Shown here piece after piece: positions 11,727-15,120 of a DNA stretch of 15,120 nt (its first letter is position 1; every line of letters starts with the position of its first letter). A model generated the notes under the pieces. That model was given only the letters and a program-made list of their open reading frames with translations, did not search any database and was not told the DNA's origin. Source of the stretch: Muribaculum sp. (GTDB lineage: Bacteria > Bacillota > Clostridia > Lachnospirales > Lachnospiraceae); the NCBI GenBank assembly GCA_023663505.1, contig JAMPHH010000073.1, forward strand, positions 1 to 15,120, read 5' to 3'. A program made the translations under genes and the position numbers.

Positions 11727-14429
11727 ATGGAGAACAAAACGCATATAGATAACTTGGATAATGAGATTCACTTGACGGATTTGATAGGAGCTGACACCTT
11801 GCAGCGTGTTCAGGACGCTTTCTCGGCAATGACGGGCATGGCTGCCCTCACCACGGATAAGAATGGAATTCCGGTTACAAAGGGGTCGAATTTTACCACC
11901 TTTTGTTCTAAATATGCCAGAGGCTCCGCGGTGGGGCATTTGCGCTGCGAGCAATGTGACAGAATGGGGGCGGAGAATACCATGCGCGACGGTAAGCTCT
12001 CTGTCTATTATTGCCATGCCGGACTGATGGATTTCGCGGCGCCGATTCTTGCCGACGGAGAGATGGTGGGCAGCTTTATCGGCGGGCAGGTGCTGCCGGA
12101 GCCCGCGGACAAGGAGAAAATAACCGAGGTCGCCATGGAGATCGGCGTCGAGCCCGACGCTTTCTGGGAAGCGGTGCAGGAGGTGCAGGTGCTTGACAGG
12201 AAGGCGATCGACGAGGCAGCCAGATTCCTGTATACGATCACGAATATTTTTTCAGATGTTGCTTATGGTAAATATATGGCGATTCAGGCGAACAAGGATC
12301 TGGAGAAGACGGCGAATATGAAGTCGGATTTCCTCGCCAATATGAGTCATGAGATCCGCACGCCCATGAACGCCATTATCGGTATGGCGGAGATGGCGCT
12401 CAGGGAAGATCTTTCTCCAACCGCAAGGGACTATCTGTGCCAGATCAAGTCCTCCGGCAAGGCGCTGCTCACCATTATCAACGATATTTTGGATTTCTCA
12501 AAGATAGAGTCGGGCAAGATGGATATTTTTCCCGTGGAATACGAGCCTATGTCGGTGGTGAACGACATGGCGAATATCGTCGTGACCAGACTTAAGGGCA
12601 AGGACGTGGAGCTGGTGCTTGATGTCTCTCCGGATATTCCACACAAGCTGCTTGGCGATAATATAAGGATCAAGCAGATTCTCCTGAACCTGACCAGTAA
12701 CGCAACCAAGTTCACGAACCGCGGTCAGGTGCGGGTTAAGATTGCCCATGAGGTGATTGATGACAGAAGGATCATGCTGAAGGTGGACGTGCAGGATACA
12801 GGTATCGGCATCAAGAAGGAAGATTTGACCAAGCTGTTCCAGTCCTTCCAACAGGTTGACAGCAAGCGGAACCGCAATATCGAGGGAACAGGTCTGGGGC
12901 TTGCAATATCCCAACAGCTTGTGCGTTTAATGGGCGGAGAGGTGAAGGTGGAGAGCGAGTATGGCAAGGGAAGCACTTTTTCCTTCTCCATTCCCCAGAC
13001 AGTGGTAGATGACAGGGCGGGAAGCCGCATAGAACACTCCGATAAGGTGGTTGCGTTAGGACTGTTTGCCAACCCTTATGTGCGGGATCAATTTATTGCG
13101 GACTGTGCCTGCCTTGGCGTGCCCTATAAAGGCTTGGACGAGGCGGGGGCGATTCCCGAGGACAAGGAAGCATTCTTGTTTGTTGAGGAAGCGGCGTTTA
13201 CCCCTGAGATCAAATATTTGGTGGAGAACACGCCCAGTATCACGGCGGTGCTTATGGCGGAGCAGGATTCCACCGAGCAGGTGACGCTGCCCAACCTGCT
13301 GCTTGTGAGAAAGCCTCTTTACACGCTCACGGAGGCGCTGATTTTTAACAGACAAAGTCTGCACAGCAATGACCAGACCTCAGATGATCTCGGTCTGAAT
13401 TTCGTTGCGCCTGACGCCAAGATATTGGTCGTGGACGACAACGGAGTCAATCTGACGGTGGCGGTGGGACTTTTGGAGCCGCTCAAGATGCAGATAGACA
13501 CGGCGCTCAGCGGCAAGGAGGCGGTGGAGAAGATATCAGGCAAACGCTACGATATCGTATTCATGGATCATATGATGCCCGAGATAGACGGTGTGGAGAC
13601 CACACGTATCATCAGACGCCTGCACCCTGAGTACAATGATGTGCCGATTATCGCCCTGACAGCGAATGCGGTGGGCGGCGTGAAGGAGATGTTCCTCAGG
13701 GAAGGAATGAATGACTTTATCGCCAAGCCCATAGAGCTGAAGAATCTGGTCACAAAGGTCAGACAATGGCTGCCCGTGGAGAAGGTTCAGGAGACAGAGA
13801 TTCCGATCGAGGAGCTGCAGGAGATGGAAACGGAGATGCCCGAGGTGGGAGATCTGGATACAAAGTCGGCAATCGCACTGTTGGGGAACGCCAAGCTGTT
13901 CTGGAAGGTGCTGAAGGATTACTATCGCACTATTGACAAGAAGTGCATTCTGATCAAGGAGCTGGAGCAGAAGGAGGACTGGCCGGCTTATACCATAGAG
14001 GTACATGCCCTAAAGAGTGCGTCCAAGCAGATCGGCGCGATGCGGCTGTCTGAGCTTGCGGCGGAGATGGAGAAAGCGGGCAATGCCAGAGACAGCAAGC
14101 TGATACATAAGCATACGGACGAGATGCTTATGATCTACAATGGCTATCTGGAGGTTTTGGAGCCTTACTGTAAGGAGGAGAAAAAGACCGAGAATACAGG
14201 CAGGGAGACCACCACGGAGGAGATAGAGAACTTCTTTGCATCAATGCGCGCGGCATTGGAGGATCTGAATCTGGACGGCATGGAGGAGGTCATCGCGGCT
14301 ATGGGCGAGTACAGCTATACCGACTGGCAGGAGGAGCAGTTCGCGCGGCTGAAGGAAGCCGTGGACAACGTGGACGTAGACGCCTGCGAGACCATTGTGA
14401 ACGAATGGGAGCAGAGAAGGAATGCATAG
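11727..14429 (+). CDS. PocR-domain hybrid sensor histidine kinase (PocR-HisKA-HATPase-REC-Hpt), 900 aa
   Basis: Domains in order: a PocR-type ligand-binding domain (about 18-175) with C60, C74, C77 and C96 and the HAGLMDFAAPI motif; a short coiled coil (about 180-200); HisKA with the phospho-accepting H208 in SHEIRTP; HATPase_c with N321, D357 (DTGIGI) and the GTGLGLAI box at 387-394; a degenerate receiver-like region (about 430-550); a true receiver with acceptor D614 (FMDHMMP); and an Hpt domain with H760 (HALKSASKQIG). After it a helical tail resembles a second Hpt without the histidine. There are no membrane segments, so it is a cytoplasmic sensor. The cysteine cluster suggests metal or redox binding, by inference. 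Phosphate should pass H208 to D614 to H760, and then to a separate receiver, plausibly the one at 10710. ATG at 11727 follows GGGGA six nt upstream. Confidence 0.92.
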   Translation: MENKTHIDNLDNEIHLTDLIGADTLQRVQDAFSAMTGMAALTTDKNGIPVTKGSNFTTFCSKYARGSAVGHLRCEQCDRMGAENTMRDGKLSVYYCHAGLMDFAAPILADGEMVGSFIGGQVLPEPADKEKITEVAMEIGVEPDAFWEAVQEVQVLDRKAIDEAARFLYTITNIFSDVAYGKYMAIQANKDLEKTANMKSDFLANMSHEIRTPMNAIIGMAEMALREDLSPTARDYLCQIKSSGKALLTIINDILDFSKIESGKMDIFPVEYEPMSVVNDMANIVVTRLKGKDVELVLDVSPDIPHKLLGDNIRIKQILLNLTSNATKFTNRGQVRVKIAHEVIDDRRIMLKVDVQDTGIGIKKEDLTKLFQSFQQVDSKRNRNIEGTGLGLAISQQLVRLMGGEVKVESEYGKGSTFSFSIPQTVVDDRAGSRIEHSDKVVALGLFANPYVRDQFIADCACLGVPYKGLDEAGAIPEDKEAFLFVEEAAFTPEIKYLVENTPSITAVLMAEQDSTEQVTLPNLLLVRKPLYTLTEALIFNRQSLHSNDQTSDDLGLNFVAPDAKILVVDDNGVNLTVAVGLLEPLKMQIDTALSGKEAVEKISGKRYDIVFMDHMMPEIDGVETTRIIRRLHPEYNDVPIIALTANAVGGVKEMFLREGMNDFIAKPIELKNLVTKVRQWLPVEKVQETEIPIEELQEMETEMPEVGDLDTKSAIALLGNAKLFWKVLKDYYRTIDKKCILIKELEQKEDWPAYTIEVHALKSASKQIGAMRLSELAAEMEKAGNARDSKLIHKHTDEMLMIYNGYLEVLEPYCKEEKKTENTGRETTTEEIENFFASMRAALEDLNLDGMEEVIAAMGEYSYTDWQEEQFARLKEAVDNVDVDACETIVNEWEQRRNA

Positions 14430-14465
14430 ATAGAAGACCGAGAAGAATTAAATGAGGTGTCAAAG

Positions 14466-14996
14466 ATGGATGCGTTGAAAAAAGAGGAGATATATACAAT
14501 TAAGGATATTTATGCGTTGCCGGACGGTGAAAGGGCGGAACTGATTGATGGGAAAATTTATTATATGTCTCCGCCAAGCTGGAAACATCAAAGGATTAGT
14601 GGAAAGCTTTGTCAATCAATAGCAAATTATATAGACGGTAATAACGGAGAATGCGAGGTTTTAGCTGCTCCATTTGCAGTGTTTCTGGATGATGATATAA
14701 CTTATGTAGAGCCGGATATTTCTGTGATTTGTGATTTATCTAAATTGGACGACATGGGATGTCATGGCGCGCCGGACTGGGTTATAGAAATCGTTTCGCC
14801 AAGTAGTAAGTCGAAGGATTATATGACAAAACTGTTTAAGTACCGTACAGCAGGTGTTAGAGAGTATTGGATTGTTGACCAAGGGAAAATGATGATAACA
14901 GTCTATGGGTTTGAAAATGATACCGTGGAACAATATAGTTTTGGGGAAGATGTGCCAGTGGGAATATATGAGGGATTTTCCATAAAAATTGAATAG
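14466..14996 (+). CDS. Uma2-family (DUF820) endonuclease-like protein, 176 aa
   Basis: Uma2/DUF820 proteins have a PD-(D/E)XK restriction-endonuclease-like fold; most are of unknown function and many occur as accessory or multi-copy genes. Visible family landmarks are ERAELIDGKIYYMSPP (about residues 22-37), YVEPDISVI with the metal-ligand aspartate (about 78-86), and DWVIEIVSPSSKSKD (about 101-115) with the E and K of the catalytic core, followed by KYRTAGVREYWIVD. Length is typical and the active-site pattern appears intact. I chose the ATG at 14466, preceded by GAGG; a GTG at 14457 in frame overlaps that site. It starts 36 bp after the kinase gene, so it could be read from the same transcript, but its AT-rich sequence differs from the kinase and suggests separate acquisition. 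Confidence 0.88.
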   Translation: MDALKKEEIYTIKDIYALPDGERAELIDGKIYYMSPPSWKHQRISGKLCQSIANYIDGNNGECEVLAAPFAVFLDDDITYVEPDISVICDLSKLDDMGCHGAPDWVIEIVSPSSKSKDYMTKLFKYRTAGVREYWIVDQGKMMITVYGFENDTVEQYSFGEDVPVGIYEGFSIKIE

Positions 14997-15038
14997 TATA
15001 AAACCAAAATGAAGGATTAAGCAGTCAAAACAGGAGAG

Positions 15039-15071
15039 CAGCAGATCATAGAAATGTGGTCTGCTGTTTTT
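15039..15071 (+). terminator. Intrinsic terminator after the Uma2 gene
   Basis: CAGCAGA (15039-15045) pairs with TCTGCTG (15060-15066), extended by five more pairs (two G-T) to a GAAA loop, and five T residues follow. The group II intron end begins directly after the T tract, so this hairpin would also be the 5' exon recognition element of the intron. Confidence 0.85.
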
Positions 15072-15120
15072 GTTTGCCCAGCATGGGCGTTCTCTAACGG
15101 GTGAAAGTCCCGAGTGCGCG
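15072..15120 (+). mobile_element. 5' end of a group IIC intron, cut by the window edge
   Basis: The sequence starts GTTTGCCCAGCATGGGC and continues with CTAACGGGTGAAAGTCCCGA. This order (a GTGTG-like start, a CCC-x-GCAT-GGG hairpin, then GGGTGAAAGTCCC) is the domain I opening of bacterial group IIC introns such as the Oceanobacillus iheyensis one. Placement directly after a terminator hairpin is the known target preference of class C introns. The intron body and any reverse transcriptase lie beyond the window. The first bases GTTTG differ slightly from the usual GTGYG. Confidence 0.75.

Overview
The window looks like chromosome of an anaerobic, low-to-mid GC Firmicute, most likely a Lachnospiraceae-type clostridium. 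The reasons are an oxygen-sensitive class III ribonucleotide reductase (NrdD), a holA gene close to clostridial type, the long form of PyrF, an MscL with a C-terminal zinc ribbon, a PocR-domain hybrid histidine kinase, and strong GGAGG ribosome binding sites with TTGACA/TATAAT promoters. The assignment is by inference; no rRNA or tRNA gene is present to confirm it.

Layout. (1) 1-1751: an AT-rich accessory cassette of three small unrecognised genes (160, 86 and 237 aa) behind one good promoter; the third is an internally duplicated zinc-ribbon protein. (2) 1787-3072: a DUF4143-type AAA ATPase with its own promoter. (3) 3093-3381: an apparent non-coding RNA gene (strong promoter, closing stem, three-way junction, two tandem terminators), preceded by a diverged second copy of its 3' tail; base changes between the two copies partly preserve pairing. 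(4) 3367-4432, minus strand: holA with its own promoter. (5) 4455-5152: a small AT-rich toxin-antitoxin remnant, an intact MNT-type nucleotidyltransferase followed by a truncated HEPN partner. (6) 5261-6846: mscL and a TPR lipoprotein, ending in a terminator. (7) 6922-9533: nrdD behind a pair of NrdR boxes 32 bp apart; the protein carries a fused C-terminal CPNC redoxin domain and no nrdG follows. (8) 9536-10550: pyrF, whose start lies in a dispersed repeat. (9) 10559-14429: a signalling locus, with a tandem-repeat promoter region, a pseudo-receiver/receiver protein without an output domain, a tandem 78-bp palindromic repeat, and a large PocR-HisKA-HATPase-REC-Hpt hybrid kinase. (10) 14466-15120: a Uma2-family protein, its terminator, and immediately after the terminator the 5' end of what looks like a group IIC intron that runs off the window.

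Housekeeping genes (holA, mscL, nrdD, pyrF) alternate with AT-rich accessory cargo (1-1751, 4500-5250, 14466-15000). The least explained pieces are the RNA at about 3199-3336 with its decayed tail copy, the repeat family at 9536/11567/11645, and the unknown three-gene cassette at the left end.
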